A DNA stretch of 6,106 nucleotides from Clostridiales bacterium. GTDB taxonomy: Bacteria; Bacillota; Clostridia; Christensenellales; Aristaeellaceae. The stretch covers positions 1 to 6,106 of the forward strand of contig SFFS01000152.1 of assembly GCA_004557805.1 (NCBI GenBank), given 5' to 3'. Each line of letters starts with the position of its first letter. The stretch's first letter is position 1. Under the pieces are notes generated by a model. It was given only the letters and a program-made list of their open reading frames with translations. It searched no databases and was not told the DNA's origin. The translations under genes and the position numbers were made by a program. Positions 1 to 5,778 of the stretch are shown here, one piece after another.

Positions 1-456
1 CACACGTCGTTCACCTCGCTCGACGTCTCCCCCATCATCGAAGACGACGAGTTCACCATTAACTGGGACGACGTGCGCATCGATACCTACCGCGCCACCG
101 GCGCCGGCGGCCAGCACATCAACCGTACCGACTCGGCCGTGCGTATGACGCACATCCCGACGGGCATCGTGGTGCAGTGCCAGAACGAGCGCAGCCAGAT
201 TCAGAACCGCGAAGTCTGCGTGCGCATGCTCAAATCGAAGCTGCTGGAACTGCGCGAACGCGAAAAAGAAGAGAAAATGGCCGAAATCAAGGGCGAAATG
301 AAGAAGATCGAATGGGGCAGCCAGATTCGCTCCTACGTTTTCCAGCCATATACCATGGTCAAGGATCATCGCACCGGCTACGAGGACGGCGACGTCGACG
401 CTGTGATGGACGGCGAAATCGACGGCTTCGTGCGCGCGTATCTGCAAATGCAATGA
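1..456 (+). CDS. prfB: Peptide chain release factor 2, C-terminal part (5' truncated by window edge)
   Basis: Release factor 2 reads UGA and UAA stop codons in the ribosomal A site and triggers hydrolysis of peptidyl-tRNA. The frame is open from base 1, so 151 C-terminal residues are visible. The catalytic GGQ lies in GAGGQHINRTDSAVR (visible residues 34-48). RF2 rather than RF1 is indicated by THIPTGIVVQCQNERSQ and by the end SQIRSYVFQPYTMVKDHRTGYE, which differ from the RF1 versions. The visible part begins with HTSF, which in RF2 proteins follows shortly after the SPF stop-codon recognition motif, so that motif and the usual programmed frameshift site lie upstream of the window. The C-terminal end looks complete. 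The TGA stop overlaps the ATG of the next gene, which suggests translational coupling. Confidence 0.96.
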   Translation, partial: HTSFTSLDVSPIIEDDEFTINWDDVRIDTYRATGAGGQHINRTDSAVRMTHIPTGIVVQCQNERSQIQNREVCVRMLKSKLLELREREKEEKMAEIKGEMKKIEWGSQIRSYVFQPYTMVKDHRTGYEDGDVDAVMDGEIDGFVRAYLQMQ

Positions 457-1025
457 GGCGGCTCTGTGCCGCTGCGGCGCTGTTTTTCGTGCTGACGGCG
501 TGTCTGTATCTCTGCATCGCCGCGTTTGCGTTCAACCCCAACGTCTATTCGCAGGAGCCGCCGTTCGACCGCATGGCGCAGGAAACGGCGGCCTATCTGC
601 GCGGAAATCAGGCTGCTCTCTCCCCCGAACTGTTCGGCGAGCAGGAGCGGCAGCACATGGCCGACGTGCTCGGCCTGTTCCGCTTCGGGCGGCGGACGGC
701 GTTTTTTTTAGGCGCGCTGGGCGCGCTCTGCATCTGCGCCGGCTGGCGGGAAAAGCGATATTTCTGGATTGGCGCAGCCGTTTTTACGGGGCTGACCGGC
801 GCGCTGGCCGTCTGGGCTGCGCTCGACTTTACCGGCTGGTTCACGGCGATGCACCGCATGGCGTTTTCCAACGACCTTTGGCTGTTCGACGCTTCCTCGC
901 CGCTGATTCAGATGATGCCGGAATCGTTCTTCGTCTCCGCAGCGGAGTTGATCGGCGGAATGCTGCTGGCGTGCGTCTGCGGCGCGTTTCTGTTCGGATT
1001 CTTATGTAAAGGGAAAAAGGCATGA
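453..1025 (+). CDS. TIGR01906/DUF1461 membrane protein, candidate lipoprotein intramolecular transacylase Lit
   Basis: This is a 190-residue integral membrane protein with four likely membrane helices (about residues 4-26, 82-97, 104-123 and 158-184). A loop of roughly 55 residues separates helices 1 and 2. Two family landmarks are present: ERQHMADVLGLF in the first loop (His68) and MHRMAFSNDLWLFD before the last helix (His134), followed by SSPLIQMMPESFF. These match the TIGR01906/DUF1461 family. Its characterised members, Lit of Enterococcus and Bacillus cereus, move an acyl chain within lipoproteins to give the lyso form and depend on two conserved histidines. The lyso-lipoprotein role here is inferred from the family; other members may do something else. 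The ATG was chosen because it overlaps the prfB stop as ATGA. No clear Shine-Dalgarno precedes it, so translation probably depends on coupling. The open frame continues upstream inside prfB, but that part reads as an arginine-rich shadow. Confidence 0.8.
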   Translation: MRRLCAAAALFFVLTACLYLCIAAFAFNPNVYSQEPPFDRMAQETAAYLRGNQAALSPELFGEQERQHMADVLGLFRFGRRTAFFLGALGALCICAGWREKRYFWIGAAVFTGLTGALAVWAALDFTGWFTAMHRMAFSNDLWLFDASSPLIQMMPESFFVSAAELIGGMLLACVCGAFLFGFLCKGKKA

Positions 1026-2083
1026 GCTACATGGAACTGGCCCGCATCAAGGCGGACAACCTCATTTCGGCGCGCCATGCGCGCATACTGGCCATCGAAT
1101 CCTCATGCGACGAGACGGCTGCCGCCATCGTCGAGGACGGACGCACGGTGCTCTCCAACGTCATCGCCTCGCAGGTGGAAACGCATGCGCTCTACGGCGG
1201 CGTAGTGCCGGAAATCGCGTCGCGTCAGCACATCGAGGCATGCGACGCGGTTGTGCAGCGCGCGCTGGACGATGCGAATGTGCGGCTTTCCGATCTGGAC
1301 GCAATCGCCGTTACCTACGGTCCCGGCCTGGTCGGCGCACTGCTGGTAGGCGTCAGCTGCGCCAAGGCGCTGGCCTACGGCGCGAACCTGCCGTTGATTC
1401 CGGTTAACCACATCGAGGGGCATATCTGCGCCAACTATATCGCGCACGCCGATCTGGAGCCGCCGTTCATCTGCCTTGTCGCAAGCGGCGGGCATTCGCA
1501 CGTCGTGGAAGTCACCGATTACGGCGAATACCGCCTGCGGGGCAACACGCTTGACGACGCGGCGGGCGAAGCGTTCGACAAGGCCGCGCGCGTGCTGTCG
1601 ATCCCCTATCCGGGCGGGCCGCTGCTCGACAAGCTGGCCTGGGAGGGCAACCCGAACGCGCTGGCGCTGCCAAAACCGCGGCTCGAAGGCAGGTATGATT
1701 TCAGCTTCAGCGGCCTGAAAACAGCGCTCATCAACCGTGTGCATCAGCTGCACCAGGCCGGGCAGGACGTTCCGGCGGCGGACATCGCCGCGTCGTTTCG
1801 CAAGGCCGTCGTCGATCAGCTTGTCAGCAAAGCGCTGCTGGCCGCGCGCGAGCACGGCGCGAAGGCGCTTGCCGTTGCGGGCGGCGTAGCTGCGAACAGC
1901 CTGCTCCGTCAGGAACTGACCGAAGGCGCGCAAAAGCTGCGCATCCCCTGCTACATGCCTCCGCTCAGCCTCTGCACCGACAATGCCGCGATGATCGGCA
2001 GCGCCGCCTTCTGGCAGTTGCTGCGCGGCGAGCTCGCCGCACTCGATCTGAACGCCGAGCCGGGGCTGGAGCTGCCGGTGTGA
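1022..2083 (+). CDS. tsaD: tRNA N6-adenosine threonylcarbamoyltransferase TsaD (Kae1/YgjD/Gcp)
   Basis: TsaD transfers threonylcarbamoyl from threonylcarbamoyl-AMP to A37 of ANN-decoding tRNAs (t6A), working in the cytoplasm with TsaB and TsaE after TsaC/Sua5 makes the intermediate. The protein has 353 residues with an ASKHA fold: ILAIESSCDETAAAIV (22-37), the metal-binding motif HIEGH (His130, His134), ASGGHSH (154-160), GEAFDKAAR (182-190), SFSGLKTAL (228-236), GGVAANS (287-293) and CTDNAAMIG (Asp320 as third metal ligand). All expected catalytic residues are present. The start overlaps the previous stop as ATGA. An AAAGGG Shine-Dalgarno at 1008-1013 lies 8 nt upstream, which supports this start. 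About 20 residues precede the usual family beginning at ILAIESS, with no good internal start after them. tsaB and tsaE are not in the window. Confidence 0.97.
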   Translation: MSYMELARIKADNLISARHARILAIESSCDETAAAIVEDGRTVLSNVIASQVETHALYGGVVPEIASRQHIEACDAVVQRALDDANVRLSDLDAIAVTYGPGLVGALLVGVSCAKALAYGANLPLIPVNHIEGHICANYIAHADLEPPFICLVASGGHSHVVEVTDYGEYRLRGNTLDDAAGEAFDKAARVLSIPYPGGPLLDKLAWEGNPNALALPKPRLEGRYDFSFSGLKTALINRVHQLHQAGQDVPAADIAASFRKAVVDQLVSKALLAAREHGAKALAVAGGVAANSLLRQELTEGAQKLRIPCYMPPLSLCTDNAAMIGSAAFWQLLRGELAALDLNAEPGLELPV

Positions 2084-2103
2084 CGAGAGATAAAACATTT
2101 TTT

Positions 2104-2145
2104 GCGAGAACCCTTTCTTTTCAGCAGAAAAGTAAGGGTTCTCGC
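2104..2145. repeat. Large hairpin: 19-position inverted repeat with AGCA loop, no U-tract
   Basis: The arms at 2104-2122 and 2127-2145 are inverted copies that pair at 18 of 19 positions, with one T-T mismatch at 2116/2133 and the four-base loop AGCA. The outer arm GCGAGAACCCTT pairs perfectly with AAGGGTTCTCGC. No T-run follows the hairpin on the + strand. Six T's (2098-2103) precede it, giving A's after it on the - strand, so neither direction makes a standard intrinsic terminator. It sits 20 nt past the tsaD stop. It could protect the 3' end of the tsaD mRNA or be a copy of a dispersed palindromic repeat; a genome-wide search would separate these. Confidence 0.75.
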
Positions 2146-2158
2146 GCTCTCCCAAAGA

Positions 2159-2178
2159 AAAGGCGTTTTTCAGCCTTT
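2159..2178. repeat. Small inverted repeat (6-bp stem, 8-nt loop)
   Basis: AAAGGC at 2159-2164 and GCCTTT at 2173-2178 are perfect inverted copies around an 8-nt loop. This lies between the large hairpin and the shared terminator. A stem this short can occur by chance; it is listed because it makes three inverted repeats in a row inside one 158-bp gap. Confidence 0.4.
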
Positions 2179-2181
2179 CAT

Positions 2182-2233
2182 AAAAAAAGCTGCCCGTTCT
2201 TCTCTGCGAAGAACGGACGGCCTGTTTCTTTTT
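2182..2233. terminator. Bidirectional intrinsic terminator between convergent tsaD and mltG
   Basis: The perfect 9-bp stem CCGTTCTTC (2194-2202) / GAAGAACGG (2208-2216) with loop TCTGC extends outward, with one mismatch and one G-U pair, to 2189-2221. Read on the - strand it is followed immediately by seven T's (2188-2182), a textbook Rho-independent terminator about 20 nt after the mltG stop. Read on the + strand it is followed by TTTCTTTTT (2225-2233), so it can also end the prfB-tsaD transcript, probably less efficiently. Confidence 0.85.
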
Positions 2234-2241
2234 CCGTTGCG

Positions 2242-3423
2242 TCACATTCCGCGTTCGCGGTCATACGCTTCCCACAGCGGGCGGTAAATCGCCACTGCGG
2301 CGTTATGTTCCTCGAGCGTCTTGGAGAAATAGAGCGTGCCCTCTTCCGGACTGGTCGAGCAGAAGTACAGATACTTCTCGGCCACATAGGTTTCGTCCGG
2401 ATAAAGCGCCGCAGTGATCGCCGCCTTCGATGGACTGCATATTGGCCCTACGGGCAATCCCTGATTCTTATAGGTGTTGTAAGGCGAATCAACGCCCGTT
2501 TCGGCGCTCGTCAGCGCCATCTTACCCGAGTGCGTCGCGTATTGCACCGTCACGTCGGAGCCGAGGGTCATCCCAGCGTCCAGCCGGTTATGGAACACGG
2601 CCGAAACCTTCGCGAAGTCCTCCGCCTTGGCTTCTTTTTCAATCATCGAAGCGAGCGTAATCACTTCGTCCATTGTCATGCCGATCTCCTCTGCGCGGTC
2701 GTGACAGGTCGCGTCGTACACCGTCTCCACCTGCGAAAGCAGCTTTTTGATTACGCTCTCCAGCGTCGCGCTGGTATAAATTTCGTAGGTATCGGGCGCG
2801 AGGTAGCCCTCGAGCAGATACAGCCGCTGCGCGGCGGTTCCCGTGCTCAGCACGTCCGCAATATAATAGTAGGCGCTGAACATATCGGCGTCGTTGCACA
2901 TATCGCGCACGGCCTGCTCACTCTCGGCCACGCCCAGCCGCGTCAGATAGGCCGCGATATCCTCGACGTTCCAGCCGGGAATGATCGTGATCTTCATCGT
3001 GATGGGGTTGCCGTCGCCCGCCGTAAGGCGCTCAGAAATCTCCTTCAGGCTCATCGAACGTGAAAGCGTGTATTCGCCCGTCTGCACCTTCTGGCTCATT
3101 CCCTGAAAGTCCATGTAATAGCGCAGCACGGCCGCATTGCGGATCAGTCCGCGCTCCTTGAGGTTCGCCGTCACGCGCGAGAGCGAACTGCCGCTTTCCA
3201 CCACGAACGTAACGGGCGTCTGATCGGTCTCGTCAACCGGGAAGAAGAACTTCTCCCCCAGCTTCTGCCAGCCCGTCAGCAAAATGCCGGCGACCAGCAC
3301 GCACGCCGCCAGCCCGACCAGCACCGGTCGCACCAGCTTCCACAGCCAGTCGTACCAGAAAAAGCCGTATTGCCGCTCTTCCTGCAGCATCTGACGATCA
3401 TAGCGCTTGCGCAGCTTCTTCAA
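2242..3423 (-). CDS. mltG: Endolytic murein transglycosylase MltG (YceG-like)
   Basis: MltG cleaves nascent glycan strands at the outer face of the cytoplasmic membrane and is thought to set strand length by terminating polymerisation. The protein has 393 residues: a charged cytoplasmic N-terminus, one membrane anchor (about 28-51), a LysM-like segment (about 72-137: VVESGSSLSRV, GLIRNAAVLRYYM, GEYTL) and the YceG catalytic domain. Landmarks are LEGYLAPDTYEIY (204-216), LASMIEKEA (257-265) with the presumed catalytic Glu262, VFHNRLDAGMTLGSDVTVQYA (from 276) and YNTYKNQGLPVGPI (315-328). The usual DPT of the family reads DVT here. The start is TTG at 3423-3421, chosen for a GGAAAGG ribosome-binding site 8 nt upstream; the next ATG, at codon 12, has none. 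It is the last gene of the rnj unit, 36 nt after the ylbF-like gene, and is followed by a strong terminator. Confidence 0.95.
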   Translation of the reverse strand: MKKLRKRYDRQMLQEERQYGFFWYDWLWKLVRPVLVGLAACVLVAGILLTGWQKLGEKFFFPVDETDQTPVTFVVESGSSLSRVTANLKERGLIRNAAVLRYYMDFQGMSQKVQTGEYTLSRSMSLKEISERLTAGDGNPITMKITIIPGWNVEDIAAYLTRLGVAESEQAVRDMCNDADMFSAYYYIADVLSTGTAAQRLYLLEGYLAPDTYEIYTSATLESVIKKLLSQVETVYDATCHDRAEEIGMTMDEVITLASMIEKEAKAEDFAKVSAVFHNRLDAGMTLGSDVTVQYATHSGKMALTSAETGVDSPYNTYKNQGLPVGPICSPSKAAITAALYPDETYVAEKYLYFCSTSPEEGTLYFSKTLEEHNAAVAIYRPLWEAYDRERGM

Positions 3424-3431
3424 AGTTCTTT

Positions 3432-3438
3432 CCTTTCC
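3432..3438 (-). promoter_or_regulatory. Ribosome binding site deciding the TTG start of mltG
   Basis: GGAAAGG on the - strand lies 8 nt upstream of the TTG codon at 3423-3421. No comparable purine-rich site precedes the ATG at codon 12 (3390-3388), so the TTG start is preferred. Confidence 0.7.
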
Positions 3439-3459
3439 TGATTTGGTCTGCGAAGTCTA

Positions 3460-3807
3460 TTATTCTCCGGGAATGCCCATATCCATGCCGCAGGCGTCGG
3501 TGACGGATTTGAAAATATCCGCCATCAGCTTTTGCAGCCGCATTTCGGCCAGCATATACGCCTGCACGTCGTTGTTCATATAGAGCAGCGACGCAATCTG
3601 CTGGAACCGCTGCATTTCCTCCGCGTCCGCCTGTCCGCCGCTTGCGGCCTGAAGCTGCATTTTCATCTGCATCTTGCGGAATTCCGCCAACAGGCGGCGG
3701 TTGGTTTCGTCAGCCTCGGCGACTTCCTTCAGCCGTGCGTATTCGCGCACCTCGTCGCATTGGCGGAGTTCATTTGCCAGCGCGTTCGCGCTGTCATATA
3801 CGTTCAT
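3460..3807 (-). CDS. YlbF/YmcA family (Com_YlbF) small helical protein
   Basis: This is a 115-residue, highly charged, probably all-helical cytoplasmic protein. Its pattern is that of Clostridial YlbF/YheA-type proteins: it begins MNVYDSANALANELRQ, has a middle helix rich in Met and Gln (FRKMQMKMQLQ, 43-53), and ends EMRLQKLMADIFKSVTDA (88-105) with a short GMDMGIPGE tail. In Bacillus subtilis the relatives YlbF (RicF) and YmcA (RicA) join YaaT (RicT) in a complex that affects RNase Y cleavage, competence, sporulation and biofilm formation; whether this protein acts similarly is unknown. It has only two cysteines (Cys17, Cys106), so no iron-sulfur ligand cluster is evident. The ATG has an AAGGAG site 6 nt upstream that overlaps the TAA stop of rnj, with 10 nt between the genes, so the two are almost certainly co-expressed. 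Confidence 0.82.
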   Translation of the reverse strand: MNVYDSANALANELRQCDEVREYARLKEVAEADETNRRLLAEFRKMQMKMQLQAASGGQADAEEMQRFQQIASLLYMNNDVQAYMLAEMRLQKLMADIFKSVTDACGMDMGIPGE

Positions 3808-3813
3808 GCCGCT

Positions 3814-3819
3814 CTCCTT
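3814..3819 (-). promoter_or_regulatory. Ribosome binding site of the ylbF-like gene, overlapping the rnj stop
   Basis: On the - strand the rnj stop TAA (3820-3818) runs directly into AAGGAG (3819-3814), 6 nt before the ATG at 3807. A ribosome terminating on rnj stands on this site, which favours coupled re-initiation. Confidence 0.75.
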
Positions 3820-5485
3820 AAATTTCCACGATAATCGGCAGGATCATCGGGTTTCTCTTGATCTTCTCGATCAGGTGCTTGCGCAGCTCCTCGCGCACGC
3901 GGGCCTTGATCGGGTTCCAGTCGCACGGCTCGATGCGGTCGTAATCGGCGAGGATGTGCAGCACCACGTTGCGCACGCTGTCCATCAGTTCCTCCGCCTC
4001 GCGCACATAGACGAAGCCGCGCGAGATGATCTCCGGCCCCGCGACGACCATGCCCTGTTCGCTGTCGACCGCCATGACCACGATAATCAGGCCGTCCTGC
4101 GAAAGATGCCGCCTGTCGCGCAGCACCACGTTGCCCACGTCGCCCACGCCCAGGCCGTCGATAAGCACGCTGCCGCTGGGCACCGTGCCGGTCACCTTGA
4201 TTTCCTTCTGATCCAGCTCAATCACCGAGCCCAGATCCGGCACCACCACATGATCGGGCTCCACGCCCATCGCCACAGCCAGCTTTGCATGCTGGCACAG
4301 ATGGCGGTATTCGCCGTGCACGGGGATGAAATAGCGCGGATGCGCCAATTTGTGAATGAGCTTCAGCTCTTCCTGCCGCGCATGGCCGGAAACGTGTACT
4401 TCGGCCATCTGCTGCGCTTCGTAAATCACCGTCGCGCCGCAGCGGTACAGCTGGTTGATAACGCGCGAAACGAGCTTTTCGTTGCCCGGGATGACCGACG
4501 AGGACAGAATGACCAGATCCGTCGAGCGAATCGTCACCTTGCGGTGTTCGCCATACGCCATGCGCATCAGGCCGCTCATCGATTCGCCCTGGCTGCCGGT
4601 CGTGACGATCACGATCTGATCGTCGCGATAGCGGTCAAGGTCGTCGATATCGATCAGCGCATCCTCGGGAATCGTCAGTTCGCCCAGCTGGCCCGCCAGC
4701 TTAACGATATTGACCATGCTGCGCCCAATGAAGCAGAACTTGCGCCCGTAGCGCACGCCTTCGTTGACGATGAGCTGAATGCGGCTCACGTTCGAGGCGA
4801 AGGTTGCGATGATGATGCGTCCCTGCGCGTCGCGGAACAGCTCGCGGAAGGTTTTGCCGATGTTCTTTTCGGTCATCGTAAAGCCGGGACGCTCAACGTT
4901 GGTGGAGTCGGCCAGAAGCGCCAGCAGGCCCTTGCTGCCCAGCGCGGCGATGGTGGAAAGATCGGTGCCCTCGCCGTCGACGGGCGTGTAGTCGATTTTG
5001 AAGTCGCCCGTATGCAGCACCGTGCCCACGGGCGTGGTGATGGCCATAGCCACCGCGCCCGCGATGGAGTGGCTCACCCGGATGAACTGCACCGTGAACG
5101 CGCCCAGCTGCACCACGTCGCCCGGCTCGACCACGTTCAGTTCAATATTGCCCACCTTGCGCTCCTTGAGCTTATGCTCGACAAGGCCGAGCGTGAGCTT
5201 CGTGCCGTAAACCGGCACGGGAATACGTTCGAGCACGTACGGCGTCGCGCCGATATGATCCTCGTGCCCATGCGTAATCAGGAACGCGCGCACGCGATCG
5301 TAATTCTTTTCCAGATAGCTGATATCCGGAATGACCAGATCAATGCCCAGCATGTCCTCCTGCGGGAAAATCAGTCCGCAGTCGACCACCACAATATCGT
5401 CGCCGTATTCGAAAACGGTCATGTTTTTACCGATTTCGTCTACGCCGCCCAAAGGAATAATTTTCAATTTCATCTCTTCTGACAT
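3818..5485 (-). CDS. rnj: Ribonuclease J (metallo-beta-lactamase / beta-CASP RNase)
   Basis: RNase J is a zinc-dependent 5'-to-3' exoribonuclease and endonuclease for mRNA turnover and rRNA maturation in the cytoplasm. The 555-residue product equals the length of B. subtilis RNase J1. Visible motifs in order are IIPLGGVDEIGKNM (9-22), DCGLIFP (35-41), the catalytic HGHEDHIGA (His72, His74, Asp76, His77), RVSHSIAG (His139), LHTGDFKID (Asp161), the beta-CASP stretch IATFASNVSRIQ (226-237), VTTGSQGE (294-301), HVSGHA (364-369), FIPVHGEYRHL (His390) and a C-terminal domain ending NPMILPIIVEI. All metal ligands are intact, so it resembles catalytic J1 rather than degenerate J2. The ATG has an AGGAGG site 6 nt upstream. 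It is the first gene of the unit with ylbF-like and mltG and has a promoter about 225 nt upstream. The symbol rnj is used because a single gene is seen; rnjA would also fit. Confidence 0.97.
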   Translation of the reverse strand: MSEEMKLKIIPLGGVDEIGKNMTVFEYGDDIVVVDCGLIFPQEDMLGIDLVIPDISYLEKNYDRVRAFLITHGHEDHIGATPYVLERIPVPVYGTKLTLGLVEHKLKERKVGNIELNVVEPGDVVQLGAFTVQFIRVSHSIAGAVAMAITTPVGTVLHTGDFKIDYTPVDGEGTDLSTIAALGSKGLLALLADSTNVERPGFTMTEKNIGKTFRELFRDAQGRIIIATFASNVSRIQLIVNEGVRYGRKFCFIGRSMVNIVKLAGQLGELTIPEDALIDIDDLDRYRDDQIVIVTTGSQGESMSGLMRMAYGEHRKVTIRSTDLVILSSSVIPGNEKLVSRVINQLYRCGATVIYEAQQMAEVHVSGHARQEELKLIHKLAHPRYFIPVHGEYRHLCQHAKLAVAMGVEPDHVVVPDLGSVIELDQKEIKVTGTVPSGSVLIDGLGVGDVGNVVLRDRRHLSQDGLIIVVMAVDSEQGMVVAGPEIISRGFVYVREAEELMDSVRNVVLHILADYDRIEPCDWNPIKARVREELRKHLIEKIKRNPMILPIIVEI

Positions 5486-5491
5486 TCATAT

Positions 5492-5497
5492 CCTCCT
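5492..5497 (-). promoter_or_regulatory. Strong ribosome binding site of rnj
   Basis: AGGAGG on the - strand lies 6 nt upstream of the ATG at 5485-5483. This fixes the start and argues against the overlapping out-of-frame ATG at 5489-5487. Confidence 0.85.
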
Positions 5498-5663
5498 CAG
5501 TTCGGAACGAAAACAACCGGGCGCAGCGTTGAAAATGAATGCGGCGGCTCGTCCCTTTGCACAACCCAATTCGCTTCCCCGCAAAAATCTCCAACTCGCC
5601 CCCAAGCGCCGGCAAAATAACGCCGCCGCTGCCAAGCCTGCTTTTCCGTTTTTTCTATACCGA

Positions 5664-5686
5664 ACATTTCCATCGCATGGAAATGT
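5664..5686 (-). other. Perfect 10-bp hairpin near the 5' end of the rnj leader
   Basis: ACATTTCCAT (5664-5673) and ATGGAAATGT (5677-5686) are perfect inverted copies around a 3-nt loop. On the - strand the hairpin is followed by GTATAGAAAAAACGG, with no T-run, and the + strand also lacks one, so it is not an intrinsic terminator. It would lie about 17-39 nt from the predicted rnj transcript start. It may be an RNA stem that limits 5' access, or a protein-binding palindrome at the promoter. Confidence 0.6.
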
Positions 5687-5709
5687 CGCGATTCGCTCCA
5701 TAGATACTG

Positions 5710-5718
5710 ATTATACCA
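5710..5718 (-). promoter_or_regulatory. Extended -10 promoter for rnj-ylbF-mltG
   Basis: On the - strand the sequence TGGTATAAT gives a perfect TATAAT box (5715-5710) with an extended TGn element (5718-5716), matching the housekeeping sigma-A consensus. The -35 position at 17-nt spacing reads TGGCGC, a poor match to TTGACA, which an extended -10 can tolerate. It lies 64 nt or more beyond the stop of the upstream membrane-protein gene and faces rnj. Confidence 0.65.
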
Positions 5719-5778
5719 TAGTCTTCCGGTTTGCGCCATAGTGAATTCATGTATAATGCGCTATGCAAAAATAAATTT

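Larger units (their letters stand above)
5486..5703 (-). promoter_or_regulatory. Long 5' leader of the rnj unit
   Basis: If transcription starts about 7 nt after the -10 at 5710-5715, the rnj mRNA has a leader of roughly 215 nt. It contains a perfect 10-bp hairpin near the 5' end (5664-5686), a possible long-range GC-only pairing of 8 bp between 5622-5629 and 5541-5548, and the ribosome binding site AGGAGG at 5492-5497. No known riboswitch, T-box or terminator was recognised. I saw no sequence clearly complementary to the ribosome binding site. A regulatory role is inferred only from length and structure. Confidence 0.45.

Noticed and set aside
177..452. Upstream extension of the Lit-like frame inside prfB
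   Set aside because: The frame is open, but its translation is arginine-rich and matches no family. Family similarity and the first membrane helix begin at the ATG at 453.
1..456. Programmed +1 frameshift of prfB
   Set aside because: That site lies near codon 25 of prfB, well upstream of this window, so nothing can be said about it here.
1103..2245. A 380-codon - strand open frame antisense to tsaD
   Set aside because: tsaD has every family motif in its own frame. The antisense frame runs through the terminator and hairpin region and shows no recognisable protein features.
2080..3063. A 327-codon + strand open frame antisense to mltG
   Set aside because: It overlaps the tsaD stop, crosses the hairpins and terminator, then mirrors the mltG coding sequence. 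It is Arg/His-rich and has no domain.
3674..5482. A 602-codon open frame on the + strand, antisense to rnj
   Set aside because: It is an antisense shadow of a GC-biased gene with an intact RNase J on the opposite strand. Its composition is dominated by His, Arg, Ala and Asp with no domain, and it has no convincing ribosome binding site.
5541..5629. Long-range GCGGCGGC / GCCGCCGC pairing in the rnj leader as a riboswitch-like stem
   Set aside because: It is eight GC-only base pairs across 73 nt in GC-rich sequence, which is likely by chance. No riboswitch consensus or terminator accompanies it.
5497..5739. 80-codon - strand open frame overlapping the rnj promoter
   Set aside because: Its ATG lies upstream of the -10 box, so the rnj transcript would not contain its start. 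It has no ribosome binding site and no recognisable features.
5752..5757. TATAAT on the + strand, possible promoter reading into 5779-6106
   Set aside because: The best upstream hexamer (TTGCGC at 5731) is only 15 nt away, there is no TGn extension, and no + strand gene lies downstream. It would only give antisense RNA to the transporter gene.
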